From an uncultured Clostridia bacterium (lineage in GTDB: Bacteria > Bacillota > Clostridia > TANB77 > CAG-508): a stretch of 64,000 nucleotides of DNA. Below the pieces are notes generated by a model that saw only the letters and a program-made list of their open reading frames with translations, searched no databases and was not told the DNA's origin. The position numbers and the translations under genes were made by a program. Shown in pieces: positions 37,086-46,694 of the stretch. Every line of letters starts with the position of its first letter. The stretch's first letter is position 1. The DNA lies in contig CAKPGM010000001.1 in the NCBI GenBank assembly GCA_934154805.1, positions 1-64,000 of the forward strand, read 5' to 3'.

Positions 37086-37886
37086 ATGGATAGAATAGCA
37101 ATATTTTCAGATGTGCATGGTAATATTACAGCATTAAATGCTGTTTTTGATGATATCGCTGCTAGAGGTATTTCTAGAATTTTTTGTCTTGGAGATAATC
37201 TTACAAAGGGTTGTAATCCAGACTTAGTTGTAGATGCCGTTAAAGAAAAATGCGAGGTTATTTTAAAAGGAAATTGTGATGAAATTATTACTTTACCTCA
37301 TAATGCCAGTAAAAAATTTTGGACTACGGAGAAAATAGGTCCAGAGCGTGCTAATTTTATACATAATCTACCCGTCTCTACTGAGTTTTATATGAGTGGC
37401 AGACTTATTAGATTATTTCACGCATCTCCTCAAAGTCTTTTTCATATATATAATCCAATGTTTTCTAACGAGATCTCTGCATATAAAGATGTAGAATTAT
37501 CTTCTCCTTTAGAATTATTTGAAAATACCGAATTTATTGGAAAAACAGAAAATGATCCTATTCCAGATGTTGTTGGTTATGGACATATACATACTCCAAA
37601 TATTGTTCGTTATGGAAATAAATTAATTTTTAATACAGGAAGTGTTGGAACTCCAGTAGAAATGGTTAACAATAATAATCCAGATGACAAGACTAATCGC
37701 TTTTCTACATTAAGTTCATATATTATATTAGAGGGTAATTATGATTCCAAGGAATTATCTTCGTTCTCTATCAACTTGGTAAGAGTTCCTTATGATATAG
37801 ATAAAGAAGTTTCTTATTTAGAAAAATCTGATATGCCTTTCAAAGAGAAGGTTATTGAAGAATTAAGAACTGCAAGTTCTTTTTAA
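37086..37886 (+). CDS. Calcineurin-like metallophosphoesterase
   Basis: 266 residues. IAIFSDVHGNITAL (D-x-H), CLGDNLTKG (GD), KGNCDE (GNxD) and VVGYGHIHTPNI (GHxH) complete the two-metal site of the YfcE/DR1281-type phosphodiesterases. Substrate unknown. AAGGAGG lies before the ATG. It opens a plus-strand pair with the UDP-sugar pyrophosphorylase, 17 bp apart. If the Spo0A-like box is functional, the pair may respond to sporulation onset. Confidence 0.88.
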   Translation: MDRIAIFSDVHGNITALNAVFDDIAARGISRIFCLGDNLTKGCNPDLVVDAVKEKCEVILKGNCDEIITLPHNASKKFWTTEKIGPERANFIHNLPVSTEFYMSGRLIRLFHASPQSLFHIYNPMFSNEISAYKDVELSSPLELFENTEFIGKTENDPIPDVVGYGHIHTPNIVRYGNKLIFNTGSVGTPVEMVNNNNPDDKTNRFSTLSSYIILEGNYDSKELSSFSINLVRVPYDIDKEVSYLEKSDMPFKEKVIEELRTASSF

Positions 37887-37903
37887 AATAATGAGGTGTT
37901 ATT

Positions 37904-39127
37904 ATGGAAAATGAGCTGTGTAAAGCAAAGGAAATATTAAAAAAATATAATCAAGAACATTTATTGAATTTTTATGATGAATTAACAGAAGATGAAAAAA
38001 AGATCCTAATTTCACAGATTAACTCTACAGACTTTAATAAGGTTAATAATTATTATAATGAGTCTGTTACTGCTACAAATATATCTTCTGATAGAATATC
38101 GCCTATACCATACATTGCAAAAGATAAATTATCAAGCGAAGAAATCAGCAATTATACTAAGATTGGCGAGGATTCTATAAAAAATGGTGAACTAGCTATA
38201 ATTACTTTGGCAGGTGGTCAAGGCACACGACTTGGATATAAAGGTCCAAAAGGAACTTACGAAATTGAGGTCCCTCCAAAAAAATCTCTTTTTGAATTTG
38301 CATGTGATAATTTAAAAGAGGTTCAAAATAAATATAATATTTCATTATATTGGTACATAATGACAAGTCCTTCAAATGATTTAGCTACTCGAAAGTATTT
38401 TGAAGAGCATAATTACTTTGACTATCCTAAAGAAAAAATTAAGTTTTTCGTACAAAATACTTTTCCAATTATAGATACAAATGCAAAAATCATCTTGGAA
38501 ACTCCATACTCAATAAAGACAGGCTCTAATGGAAATGGAGATGTGTTTAAATCTTTTGCATCTAGTGGATTAATTGGAGATTTTGATAAAAATAATATCA
38601 AATGGATTTTTATTGGCGGGATTGATAATATTCTGTTAAAATTGGCAGATGCCTTATTCTTAGGACTTGCGATTTCTGGTAACTATCCAATAGCAAGTAA
38701 ATCTATTAGAAAAACTGATTTTACATCTCCTGAGTGGATTTTTGCAAATGTAGATTCTAAACCAAGTATTGTAAATCCAGAAAGTTTATCACCTGATGCT
38801 GATTTAAATTTATATAATCAAACTAATATGTTAGCGCACTTGTTTACAGCAGATGCTTTCATAAAATTAGTAACTGTCCCTCTGCCTTATCATAGAGCTT
38901 TTAAGAAAAATGTTTTTATAAACTCAGAAGGTATGAAAGAAGTTCCTTTAAGGCCTAACTCTTTTAAGTTTGAAAAATTTATTTTCGATTCTTTCAGATT
39001 TTTTGATAAACTTCTTCTATTAGAAGTTCAGCCAAACGAAGAGTTTGCACCAATAAAAGCTTTTACAGGAAACGAAACTCCTGAAACAGCATTGGAATTA
39101 TATAAAAAATATTATAATTTAGAGTAA
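37904..39127 (+). CDS. UDPGP-family UTP-sugar-1-phosphate uridylyltransferase
   Basis: 407 residues. LAGGQGTRLGYKGPKGTYEI is the nucleotide-binding loop of the eukaryote-like UDPGP family (UAP1/UGP2), with IMTSPSND and GNGDVFKS further along. The enzyme makes UDP-GlcNAc, UDP-GalNAc or UDP-Glc; which one cannot be read. It differs from the bacterial GlmU and GalU types, although this type is not rare in Firmicutes. Confidence 0.9.
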   Translation: MENELCKAKEILKKYNQEHLLNFYDELTEDEKKILISQINSTDFNKVNNYYNESVTATNISSDRISPIPYIAKDKLSSEEISNYTKIGEDSIKNGELAIITLAGGQGTRLGYKGPKGTYEIEVPPKKSLFEFACDNLKEVQNKYNISLYWYIMTSPSNDLATRKYFEEHNYFDYPKEKIKFFVQNTFPIIDTNAKIILETPYSIKTGSNGNGDVFKSFASSGLIGDFDKNNIKWIFIGGIDNILLKLADALFLGLAISGNYPIASKSIRKTDFTSPEWIFANVDSKPSIVNPESLSPDADLNLYNQTNMLAHLFTADAFIKLVTVPLPYHRAFKKNVFINSEGMKEVPLRPNSFKFEKFIFDSFRFFDKLLLLEVQPNEEFAPIKAFTGNETPETALELYKKYYNLE

Positions 39128-39151
39128 CACTTTTTTATATTTTGAATATTA

Positions 39152-39187
39152 TATAATACTATTATTTTTAATAGTATTATATTTTTT
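39152..39187 (+). terminator. Terminator after the pyrophosphorylase gene
   Basis: Perfect 12-bp stem TATAATACTATT (39152-39163) with AATAGTATTATA (39170-39181), followed by six T. Confidence 0.75.
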
Positions 39188-39217
39188 ATTTATGAATATA
39201 TTTTAGTGGAGGGTTTT

Positions 39218-39379
39218 ATGGCTAATATGGATTTTAATGAACTTATGAAGATGATTTCTAAGATGGATAAAAAGGAGCTTGAAACAAAGATGAATCAAGT
39301 TTCTCAAATGTTAAATTCTAAAACGCCAGAAGAAATTATGAAAGAAATAAAAGAAAATACTAATAACAAAAATTACTAG
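39218..39379 (+). CDS. Small helical protein, 53 residues
   Basis: ATG at 39218-39220 with TGGAGGG at 39207-39213. The sequence runs MANMDFNELMKMISKMDKKE and is wholly helical and Met/Lys-rich, without a membrane span. No family recognised. It heads a three-gene run of small proteins on the plus strand, 31 bp before the next gene. Confidence 0.7.
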   Translation: MANMDFNELMKMISKMDKKELETKMNQVSQMLNSKTPEEIMKEIKENTNNKNY

Positions 39380-39410
39380 TATTTTGTTTGTGTTCTAGGT
39401 GGTGAAATAT

Positions 39411-39782
39411 ATGGCTGATATGTCTGAAATGTTAAAAAACTTTTCATCAATGATGGATGGTAAGGAAATTCCTGATAATATAAAAGAAATGTTGAACTCT
39501 TTGTCAAATAATACTAATAACTCAAATTCAGAAACAAGTACTAGGTCTGATTCATCTAGCAATCCCGGTATAGATATGGAGACTATGATGAAAATGCAAA
39601 AAATTATGAGTGCAATGAATAGTTCGTCTAACAATTCAGGGGCTAATTTATTACGCTCTCTAAAGCCGTATTTGAATCCTAGCAGACAAGCAAAAGTAGA
39701 TGAGTATATTCAATTGTTTAATATTGAGAAGGTTATTAATTTAATGAATCAATCTGGTGGTGACACGAAAAATGATAGCTGA
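39411..39782 (+). CDS. Small protein, 123 residues, Ser/Asn-rich linker
   Basis: N-terminal helix MADMSEMLKNFSSMM, then a Ser/Asn-rich linker (about 30-50), a Met-rich helix and a conserved-looking end, LLRSLKPYLNPSRQAKVDEY, a pattern I associate with small proteins of spore-forming Firmicutes. I chose the ATG at 39411 because GGTGG lies 7-11 bp upstream. Function unknown. Confidence 0.75.
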   Translation: MADMSEMLKNFSSMMDGKEIPDNIKEMLNSLSNNTNNSNSETSTRSDSSSNPGIDMETMMKMQKIMSAMNSSSNNSGANLLRSLKPYLNPSRQAKVDEYIQLFNIEKVINLMNQSGGDTKNDS

Positions 39783-40221
39783 TTATCCTTATTTTGGTTT
39801 TCCTAATTATATAAGACATATGAATTCCGGACTTTGTCCTCCTAGCGCATCAAAAATTATGCCTAATACTGCAGAATTTTCTAACAGAGATTATTCTAGA
39901 AGGAATTTTTCTAATAAAGGTTATCCTAATTCTGTGAAGAATACACAAAATAGCAGACCAAATTATCAGTTTTTTAATACTGCTACTCAATTTAAGTCTG
40001 CACCTTTTAATAGGCAAAGAAGGAATTATTCTATAAATCACATTCCAGTTAATACAAAAAAAGAGAAACATCAATCTGATAATGTTCCTGTATTTAATCT
40101 TTTAGGAATTAATCTTTATTTTGATGATGTTCTTCTTATTTTGGTAATATTCTTTTTGTATAATGAGAATGTAAACGATCCTTATTTGTTTATTACTCTT
40201 ATTTTATTGCTATTGACTTAA
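39772..40221 (+). CDS. Small protein with C-terminal hydrophobic end, 149 residues
   Basis: Overlaps the previous gene by 11 bp. The N-terminal 100 residues are Asn/Tyr/Arg-rich and look disordered (YFGFPNYIRHM). The C-terminus is one or two hydrophobic segments beginning DDVLLILVIFFLYNENVNDP. Such DD-plus-hydrophobic tails occur in many small clostridial proteins, some tied to spores; the role here is unknown. Confidence 0.75.
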   Translation: MIADYPYFGFPNYIRHMNSGLCPPSASKIMPNTAEFSNRDYSRRNFSNKGYPNSVKNTQNSRPNYQFFNTATQFKSAPFNRQRRNYSINHIPVNTKKEKHQSDNVPVFNLLGINLYFDDVLLILVIFFLYNENVNDPYLFITLILLLLT

Positions 40222-40227
40222 ATTATA

Positions 40228-40262
40228 ACAGAAGTATACATATATCATATACTTCTGTTTTT
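40228..40262. terminator. Terminator between the small-protein cluster and minC
   Basis: Perfect 11-bp stem ACAGAAGTATA (40228-40238) with TATACTTCTGT (40248-40258), then TTTTT. It serves the plus genes and possibly the convergent minC. Confidence 0.88.
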
Positions 40263-40282
40263 AATAGATCTCACAATTATTT

Positions 40283-40897
40283 TTATTGCATCTCTAAGCT
40301 TCCTTTTTCATCTAAGAACGCATAAGTTTTGTTATCTTCTTGTATTTCCTCTTTCTCTCTTTCTTTTATAACATTAGCAATTCTTAACTGTGGAGCATCT
40401 ATTGAAGATGCAGCTATTATTGCATTTTTATTTCCTTTTGCTCCTGCATGTGCTAATCCTCTTAGTGCTCCTAAGATTACAATATTATCTCCTGCTATAA
40501 CTTCTGCTCCATCATTGACGTCTCCCATTATAACTAAGCTTCCCTCAAATTCAATTTTTTGTCCAGATCTTACTGCTCCTCTGTGAAATTTTGTTTCAGA
40601 AATTGCAATTTCTTTATTATATGTTTTAACTATCCCGTGAAGACCTAATGTTCTTGGACTTTCAAACTTTATTTTTACATCAATATATTTTTTTATCAAA
40701 TCTTGAACTTCATCTATTTCTTTGTTTTTTAGTACTTTACCAGTTATTACTATTGGAGTATGCTCTCCTTTGTATAATTTTTTTAAATCCGGCATTTTCT
40801 TCCTTAATGCATACATTATATCTTCTTGTGAAGCTTCCTCATTTAGTCTTATTGTAATGTTATCTTTTTTTAAATTAATACTTATACTACTTCTCAT
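40283..40897 (-). CDS. minC: Septum site-determining protein MinC
   Basis: 204 residues: an N-terminal SpoIIAA-like domain (about 1-95) and the C-terminal beta-helix with GLHGIVKTYNKEIA, VIMGDVNDGAEVIAGDNIVI and APQLRIAN. MinC inhibits FtsZ assembly away from midcell. It ends the shape operon behind mrdA. The usual partners minD and minE do not follow; convergent small genes lie there instead. Confidence 0.93.
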   Translation of the reverse strand: MRSSISINLKKDNITIRLNEEASQEDIMYALRKKMPDLKKLYKGEHTPIVITGKVLKNKEIDEVQDLIKKYIDVKIKFESPRTLGLHGIVKTYNKEIAISETKFHRGAVRSGQKIEFEGSLVIMGDVNDGAEVIAGDNIVILGALRGLAHAGAKGNKNAIIAASSIDAPQLRIANVIKEREKEEIQEDNKTYAFLDEKGSLEMQ

Positions 40898-40911
40898 TTT
40901 TTCTACATCCT

Positions 40912-43002
40912 TTAATTTATTATTTGAATCGTTGGAATTGCCTGTGTATCCTCATATACTTGTAATGTATTCATTCCAAAATATTGTGCTATTATATCTC
41001 TTGCAACTTCTGCAGTGTATCCACCGCTTCCTCCGTTTCTTACAAATACTACTATTGCTATTTCCGGATTATCAAATGGTGCAAATCCCACAAACCACGC
41101 ATTAGTTTTGCCTTCAACACCTGTTTGAGCTGAACCAGTCTTACCTCCTACTTCTATATCAAAATCTCTAAAAGTAGAATATGCTGTTCCGCCTGATTCG
41201 CTAGTAACACCTCTCATACCTTCTAAAATAGCTTGTATGTTTTCTTCGTTAAAGTTCATTTCTTCTGTATCATCAGCTGTTAATCCTAATTTTTCGCTTA
41301 CTTTACTTTCGTATTCATTTCTTGGAACTTCACTTCCATCAGGTCTTATTATAGACTTTACAACAGTAATGTCTAGTTTTCTTCCTCTATTTGCAATCAT
41401 TCCAACATATTTTGCCATTTGTAATGGAGTAAATGTATTATAGCTTTGTCCTATCGCAGCAGATATTGTTTCTCCTGGATTCCAAGCTCTATTTTCTTGT
41501 CTTGCAATTTCATTGCTTGCTAGTACTCCTGGTATTTCTCCTTTTAATTCAATTCCCGTCTTATGTCCTAAACCTAAATAATATGAATATTTTGCTAAAT
41601 TGTCTATTCCAACTCTATCTCCGACTTCATAAAAGAAATAGTTACAAGAACGTTCTATTGCATTTGATACATCTAAGTATCCGTGTCCTCTTGTGTACCA
41701 ACATTTCCAACTACTATTATATTTTCTATAAACACCTGTATCTCTGATTTTCTCTTTAGTTGTTATTGCTCCTGTTTCAAGTCCTGCAAGTGCTGTTACC
41801 ATTTTATATGTAGAACCAGGCGAATACATTGCTGATATTGCTTTGTTCTCTAATGGTTTAGTGTCTCCATTTATATAATAATTCCAAGTGTTATTGTCTA
41901 TTCCATTTACAAATGCTGAAGGATCATAATCAGGATAACTAGCCATTGCTAGTACCTCTCCTGTTTTTACATTTAGTACTACTGCTGCTCCTGCATCAGC
42001 TGGACTCGTTTTCGAAAACGCTCCTCCTGCAATTCGTTCAATATTACTCTTCAAAGCTTGTTCTGTAACAGCTTGTAATTTAGAATCTATTGTTAAAATT
42101 ACGTCATTACCAGCAACCGCTTCTTGAGAAATATATTCATTGGTTATAGTTCCTTCCACATCCATATCAATTTGCTTAATACCATTTTGTCCTTTTAAGT
42201 ACTCCTCAAACACATACTCAATTCCAGATTTTCCTATTATATCGTTTTGGTCATATGTATCTTCGTTTCCTTTAAGTTCTTCTTCCTCTATTCTTCCAAT
42301 TCTTCCTATAATATGTGAAGCAGTATTTCCTAAAGGATATACTCTTTTAGGTTCTTCCACTACTTCGACTCCCGAGAACTCTGAACTTCTTTCTTTTATC
42401 TCTAACAACGTGTTCCTACTTATGTTTTCTGCTATTTGTATAGATTTCGTATTACTATATCCTTGATAAGATATTTCGTATCTTATAGATATTATTTTTC
42501 TGGCATCTTCAACATTTTCTTCTGTTACTTCATATTTATTTCTAAAATAATTAAATACTTCTTCTGCTGTTGCATTTTCATCTATATTATTAGCTTTTTT
42601 CCACTTTCTTTGCGATTCTTCTTCTGTTAATTTAAATCTATATGGATTAACATCTACAAGGAAATTATCCACATATTTGTCACCATTTTTGGATAACAAA
42701 TTTATCAGTCTTAATATTGTTTCATTTAGTGTTTGATTGCTAACTTTTGTTTTATATAAAACTATTGTGTCTTGTGATTCTACCCTTGCAAGTGATGTTC
42801 CTGAGCTGTCTTTTATGTTTCCTCTATCTGCTTTTAAAATACTTTCCCTTGTAAGTCTTACATTTGAAGTTTCTCTGTATTCTGCCCCATGTATAATCTG
42901 CAAATTAAATAGCTGAGCTAATAGTGCAATTCCTATTAAGTATACAAAAATGGTTATAACATTGTATCTTATTCTATTATTTTTGTCTTTTCCTTTTCCC
43001 AA
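40912..43002 (-). CDS. mrdA: Penicillin-binding protein 2 (elongation transpeptidase)
   Basis: 696 residues: one N-terminal membrane span (about 12-32), a dimerisation domain and a transpeptidase domain with STYK (397-400), SCN (452-454) and KTGSAQT (near 630). It cross-links peptidoglycan in the rod-elongation complex. Position after mreBCD fits. No rodA is next to it. Confidence 0.95.
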   Translation of the reverse strand: MGKGKDKNNRIRYNVITIFVYLIGIALLAQLFNLQIIHGAEYRETSNVRLTRESILKADRGNIKDSSGTSLARVESQDTIVLYKTKVSNQTLNETILRLINLLSKNGDKYVDNFLVDVNPYRFKLTEEESQRKWKKANNIDENATAEEVFNYFRNKYEVTEENVEDARKIISIRYEISYQGYSNTKSIQIAENISRNTLLEIKERSSEFSGVEVVEEPKRVYPLGNTASHIIGRIGRIEEEELKGNEDTYDQNDIIGKSGIEYVFEEYLKGQNGIKQIDMDVEGTITNEYISQEAVAGNDVILTIDSKLQAVTEQALKSNIERIAGGAFSKTSPADAGAAVVLNVKTGEVLAMASYPDYDPSAFVNGIDNNTWNYYINGDTKPLENKAISAMYSPGSTYKMVTALAGLETGAITTKEKIRDTGVYRKYNSSWKCWYTRGHGYLDVSNAIERSCNYFFYEVGDRVGIDNLAKYSYYLGLGHKTGIELKGEIPGVLASNEIARQENRAWNPGETISAAIGQSYNTFTPLQMAKYVGMIANRGRKLDITVVKSIIRPDGSEVPRNEYESKVSEKLGLTADDTEEMNFNEENIQAILEGMRGVTSESGGTAYSTFRDFDIEVGGKTGSAQTGVEGKTNAWFVGFAPFDNPEIAIVVFVRNGGSGGYTAEVARDIIAQYFGMNTLQVYEDTQAIPTIQIIN

Positions 43003-43019
43003 TAGCTCACCTTCTTCTT

Positions 43020-43553
43020 TTAAAAATATCTTGTTAATATAAATTTATCGTCAAATAAATTTTCTAGATAATATCCTGCCTTTTTTATTATTGGATATAT
43101 TATTATTGTTATTAATTCATTAAATACTAATTCTACTAGCAATATCTTTAAGAATGCTAATATTTCTATGTCTGCACTAGTTCTTAACATTGTTAATAGA
43201 TATACAGCTAATTCATATAACGCAGTTGTTCCCAGAACCATTAAGCATACTATAAATCTACTATCTTTAGAGAAGTTTTTACTCAAAATTTCTCCAAGCA
43301 TTCCAATTACTCCTAGTACTAGTGCTGATATTCCTACTGTCTTTCCTAGTACAATGTCTAGATATAGTCCAAATCCAAGACCACATATAAGTCCTGCTTT
43401 TCTTTTTACGAATAATCCTATAAACAATACTAAGATAACGTAAATGTTCGGCATTATTCCTGCTATATTAAACCATATAAAGAAGTTGGATTGTAGAAAA
43501 TATATTATGAAAAATGTTAATATTAAAAATACTATTGCAAGTGGTTTTTTCAT
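43020..43553 (-). CDS. mreD: Rod shape-determining protein MreD
   Basis: 177 residues with about five membrane spans; GLICGLGFGLYLDIVLG is the typical MreD core. It links MreB/MreC to wall synthesis. It lies between mreC and mrdA with 14- and 17-bp gaps. Confidence 0.92.
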   Translation of the reverse strand: MKKPLAIVFLILTFFIIYFLQSNFFIWFNIAGIMPNIYVILVLFIGLFVKRKAGLICGLGFGLYLDIVLGKTVGISALVLGVIGMLGEILSKNFSKDSRFIVCLMVLGTTALYELAVYLLTMLRTSADIEILAFLKILLVELVFNELITIIIYPIIKKAGYYLENLFDDKFILTRYF

Positions 43554-43567
43554 CTTATCCTTCCTTT

Positions 43568-44383
43568 TTAATGTAATATTACTAATACAGTTTCTAATTT
43601 ATCAAAATTTACTGCTGGTTCTATTAATATATATCTATTTGTTAGATTTTTTGTTGGAATAACTTGCTTTACATTTCCTATTGTAATTCCCTTTGGATAT
43701 ATTCCACCAAGTCCTGATGTTTCTACCTTATCCCCCTCTAACAACGTTGCTGTTGTCGAGATATAGCTTCCTTTTAACATATCTCTATTTTCTAGATTTC
43801 CTTTTACCACAACAGAATCTCTTGCTGTTCCTACAACACTACTTACAGCACTTGAGGTATCTACTAATGTTTGTACTTTTGCTGTACTTGCTGTAACAGA
43901 TATAACATGTCCTACTAATCCCTCATCTGCTATTACTGGTTGATTTACTTGTATTCCGTCTTTTTCTCCTATATTTATTACTATAATGTTGCTATAATTT
44001 CCTGTACTTTTGTTTATTACATATCCTGGAACAGTGGTATATTCTTTATATTTATCCTTTAGATTGACATACTCTTTTAATGTTTCGTTTTCTGATTTGA
44101 TTACCTCTAATTCTCTTAATGATTTTTCTAGTTCACTATTTTTTTCTTTTAGAGTTTTGTTTTCTTCTTTTAATGTTGTTAAATCTGAAAAAAATGCATC
44201 ATTTTTCTTTACTTTATTTTTTATATAAGTCATACCATTTTGAACAGGCATAACAAAAGAACTCAAGGCTCCTCCTATATGAGAAAAGTCTTCAATTTTT
44301 ATGTTTGAAATTATTACAATTATAATCAATATAACAACCGTAACTATTATTCCAATTATTCCTGTTTTTTTATTTTTATACAT
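43568..44383 (-). CDS. mreC: Rod shape-determining protein MreC
   Basis: 271 residues: one N-terminal span, a coiled coil (about 62-100) and the beta domain with GYVINKSTGNYSNIIVINIG, DEGLVGHVI and GLGGIYPKGITIG, all characteristic. It scaffolds PBP2 on the outer membrane face. Confidence 0.95.
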   Translation of the reverse strand: MYKNKKTGIIGIIVTVVILIIIVIISNIKIEDFSHIGGALSSFVMPVQNGMTYIKNKVKKNDAFFSDLTTLKEENKTLKEKNSELEKSLRELEVIKSENETLKEYVNLKDKYKEYTTVPGYVINKSTGNYSNIIVINIGEKDGIQVNQPVIADEGLVGHVISVTASTAKVQTLVDTSSAVSSVVGTARDSVVVKGNLENRDMLKGSYISTTATLLEGDKVETSGLGGIYPKGITIGNVKQVIPTKNLTNRYILIEPAVNFDKLETVLVILH

Positions 44384-44403
44384 TTTCTTCTCCTAGATAA
44401 ATA

Positions 44404-45432
44404 TTATTTTTTCCTTTTTAATAACGCTGTTCTTAATTTATCCATATCTTCTATTGTTTTGCTTGTACCATTTGCAACACAGTCTAGAGGTCTTTCTGCT
44501 ATATATACCGGTATCTCTGTTTTTTGTGAAATTACCGTATCTATATTTTTTATTAAAGCTCCTCCTCCTGTTAGCACTATTCCTCTTTCTATTATGTCAG
44601 AAACTAATTCTGGTGGAGTTTTTTCTAGTGTTGATCTTATTAAATCTACTATTCTTTCTATTATTGGTGCCATTGCTTCTTGTACTTGCTCTGATGTTAT
44701 AATCTTATTTTCTGGAAGTCCTGTTGTTAGCTCACGTCCTCTTATTTCCATTGACTTTTGTGTTACTAATGGCATTGCACAGCCTAATTCTAACTTAACT
44801 TGTTCAGCTGTTGTATAACCTATTGCTAAGTTTAAATTATTTTTTGTGTAGTTTATTATCTCATCATCAATTGCATCTCCAGCGATTTTTATAGAATCAC
44901 TTACGACAATTCCACCAAGTGAAATTACTGCAACTTCTGTTGTTCCTGCGCCTATATCAACAACCATATTACCTGTTGGTTCTGCAACATCAAGTCCAGC
45001 TCCAATAGCTGCTGCCATTGGTTCTTCTATTAAAAATACTTCTCTCGCTCCTGCTTGTGAAACGGCTTCTTCTACTGCTCTTTCTTCCACCTCAGTTATT
45101 CCAGAAGGAACTCCAACTACGACTCTTGGTCTGCCAGCATTATATCTCTTACATACCTTTGTTATAATGTTTTTTATCATTAATTGGGTTGCTGTAAAAT
45201 CTGCAATAACGCCATCTTTCATTGGCCTTACTGCTCTAATTTGCTCAGGAGTTCTTCCTATCATTTCTTTAGCTTCGTGTCCTGTAGCTACTATTTCATT
45301 ATTCTGTCTTTTAATTGCCACAACTGCAGGCTCATTTAAAACTATTCCTTTTCCTTTTATTGTTAATAAAATATTCGATGTTCCTAGGTCCATTCCTATA
45401 TCTTTTGACCCTACTAATGAAAAAATACCCAT
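44404..45432 (-). CDS. mreB: Rod shape-determining protein MreB
   Basis: 342 residues, actin fold: KDIGMDLGTSNILL (phosphate 1), MVVDIGAGTTEVAVIS (phosphate 2) and GIVLTGGGALIKNID (adenosine motif). It forms membrane filaments that direct side-wall synthesis. It overlaps the radC stop region by one base. Confidence 0.97.
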   Translation of the reverse strand: MGIFSLVGSKDIGMDLGTSNILLTIKGKGIVLNEPAVVAIKRQNNEIVATGHEAKEMIGRTPEQIRAVRPMKDGVIADFTATQLMIKNIITKVCKRYNAGRPRVVVGVPSGITEVEERAVEEAVSQAGAREVFLIEEPMAAAIGAGLDVAEPTGNMVVDIGAGTTEVAVISLGGIVVSDSIKIAGDAIDDEIINYTKNNLNLAIGYTTAEQVKLELGCAMPLVTQKSMEIRGRELTTGLPENKIITSEQVQEAMAPIIERIVDLIRSTLEKTPPELVSDIIERGIVLTGGGALIKNIDTVISQKTEIPVYIAERPLDCVANGTSKTIEDMDKLRTALLKRKK

Positions 45433-46127
45433 TATTCTTTTCCTATCCTTTCCAATCTAAAAATACTCTCATATCTATCATTTGCAATTATTATGTGATC
45501 TATAAATTCTATTCCCAACTGACAGGTTATGTTATATAATTTTCTTGTTAACTGTATGTCTTGTTGACTTGGCAGTGTACTTCCAGCTGGATGATTATGT
45601 ACTAATATGATTTTCGAAGCTCCTATTTTTATAGGTTCTGCCAATATATCTTTTAAGTCTATTGCTATAAAGCTAGTCCCACCTTGTGAAACATCTATAA
45701 TTTTTAGCAATATATTTCTTGTATTTAAAGCTAATACTTTTAGTTTTTCTCTCTTTTCATATCTCATTTCATTTGTTAATAATTGATATACATCATATGG
45801 ACGATTTATCTTTATTACTTCTTTATTTATTGGTCTTGCCATTCTTTTGTTTAGTTCGCATATAGCTTTAATTTGTATAGCTTTTACTATTCCTATACCC
45901 TTTATCTTTGTTAAATCCTCTATTGAAACATCTTGCAAAAATTGTATATTCTCCTTGCCGTTTGTTTCTATAGATAAAACTTCTTGTGCAAGCTCTACTG
46001 ATGTTTTTTCTTTTGTCCCTGTTTTTATTATTATTCCCAATAACTCAGAATTTGATAAATTTTCTATTCCATACATTTGTGCTTTTTCGTAGGGCCTTTC
46101 TAATGTTGGTAGTTTTTTTATTGTCAA
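45432..46127 (-). CDS. radC: RadC family JAB-domain protein
   Basis: 231 residues: an N-terminal UPF0758/helix-hairpin-helix region and a C-terminal JAB1/MPN-like metal site, LVHNHPAGSTLPSQQD. It commonly sits upstream of mreB in Firmicutes. Its historical link to DNA repair is weak. Confidence 0.94.
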   Translation of the reverse strand: MTIKKLPTLERPYEKAQMYGIENLSNSELLGIIIKTGTKEKTSVELAQEVLSIETNGKENIQFLQDVSIEDLTKIKGIGIVKAIQIKAICELNKRMARPINKEVIKINRPYDVYQLLTNEMRYEKREKLKVLALNTRNILLKIIDVSQGGTSFIAIDLKDILAEPIKIGASKIILVHNHPAGSTLPSQQDIQLTRKLYNITCQLGIEFIDHIIIANDRYESIFRLERIGKE

Positions 46128-46149
46128 TTCAATTCCTTTCTACCACTGT

Positions 46150-46404
46150 CTATAAAGCTTTTCTATATATTATCATAGATATAATTACTCCTATTATGCT
46201 TGCTATATTTATTTTAAAGATTACTGCAAAAGTTAATCTTACAACTCCTAAGTCTAGTTGTAATGGTTCTGTTAGTCCAAATTCTTGTCCATAAGATAAC
46301 CACCATAAGAAATTAACACCTTCTGTTAATTGTCCTATTAGTCCTCCTATTACAAGTCCTGCTAAAATAAATAATACACATACCCAAGTACTTTTGTTTT
46401 TCAT
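46150..46404 (-). CDS. DUF4321 family small membrane protein
   Basis: 84 residues with two membrane spans (about 9-27 and 55-80) and the DUF4321-like layout (TWVCVLFILAGLVIGGLIGQ). First gene of the radC-mreBCD operon, as often seen in clostridia. Function unknown. Confidence 0.82.
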   Translation of the reverse strand: MKNKSTWVCVLFILAGLVIGGLIGQLTEGVNFLWWLSYGQEFGLTEPLQLDLGVVRLTFAVIFKINIASIIGVIISMIIYRKAL

Positions 46405-46470
46405 CTTAATTCCTCCTATGTTACTTTATAATCTTACGGAAATGCTGTTTAAAACACTTTTACCTCTTGT

Positions 46471-46499
46471 ATTATATATTGAAAAGTACTTTTTTTCAA
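46471..46499 (-). promoter_or_regulatory. Promoter of the radC-mreBCD-mrdA-minC operon
   Basis: -35 TTGAAA (46494-46499), 17-bp spacer, -10 TATAAT (46471-46476). The remainder of the 290-bp divergent gap holds a TATAAT on the plus strand ahead of mecA but no gene. Confidence 0.8.
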
Positions 46500-46694
46500 T
46501 ACTTATACCGAAATATATTTTTTTATTTTTGCCATTTTTCGCTTTATTTTTTTATTATTATATGATATATTATCAATTACACTTTTCCGATTTGAGTAAT
46601 ATAATATATTGAGTATCGTTTTTTCCAAATTTTACTCATTCCAATACTTGTATTTTAGTAGTATAATATAAGTATACACTTAGGGAGGTATCTA

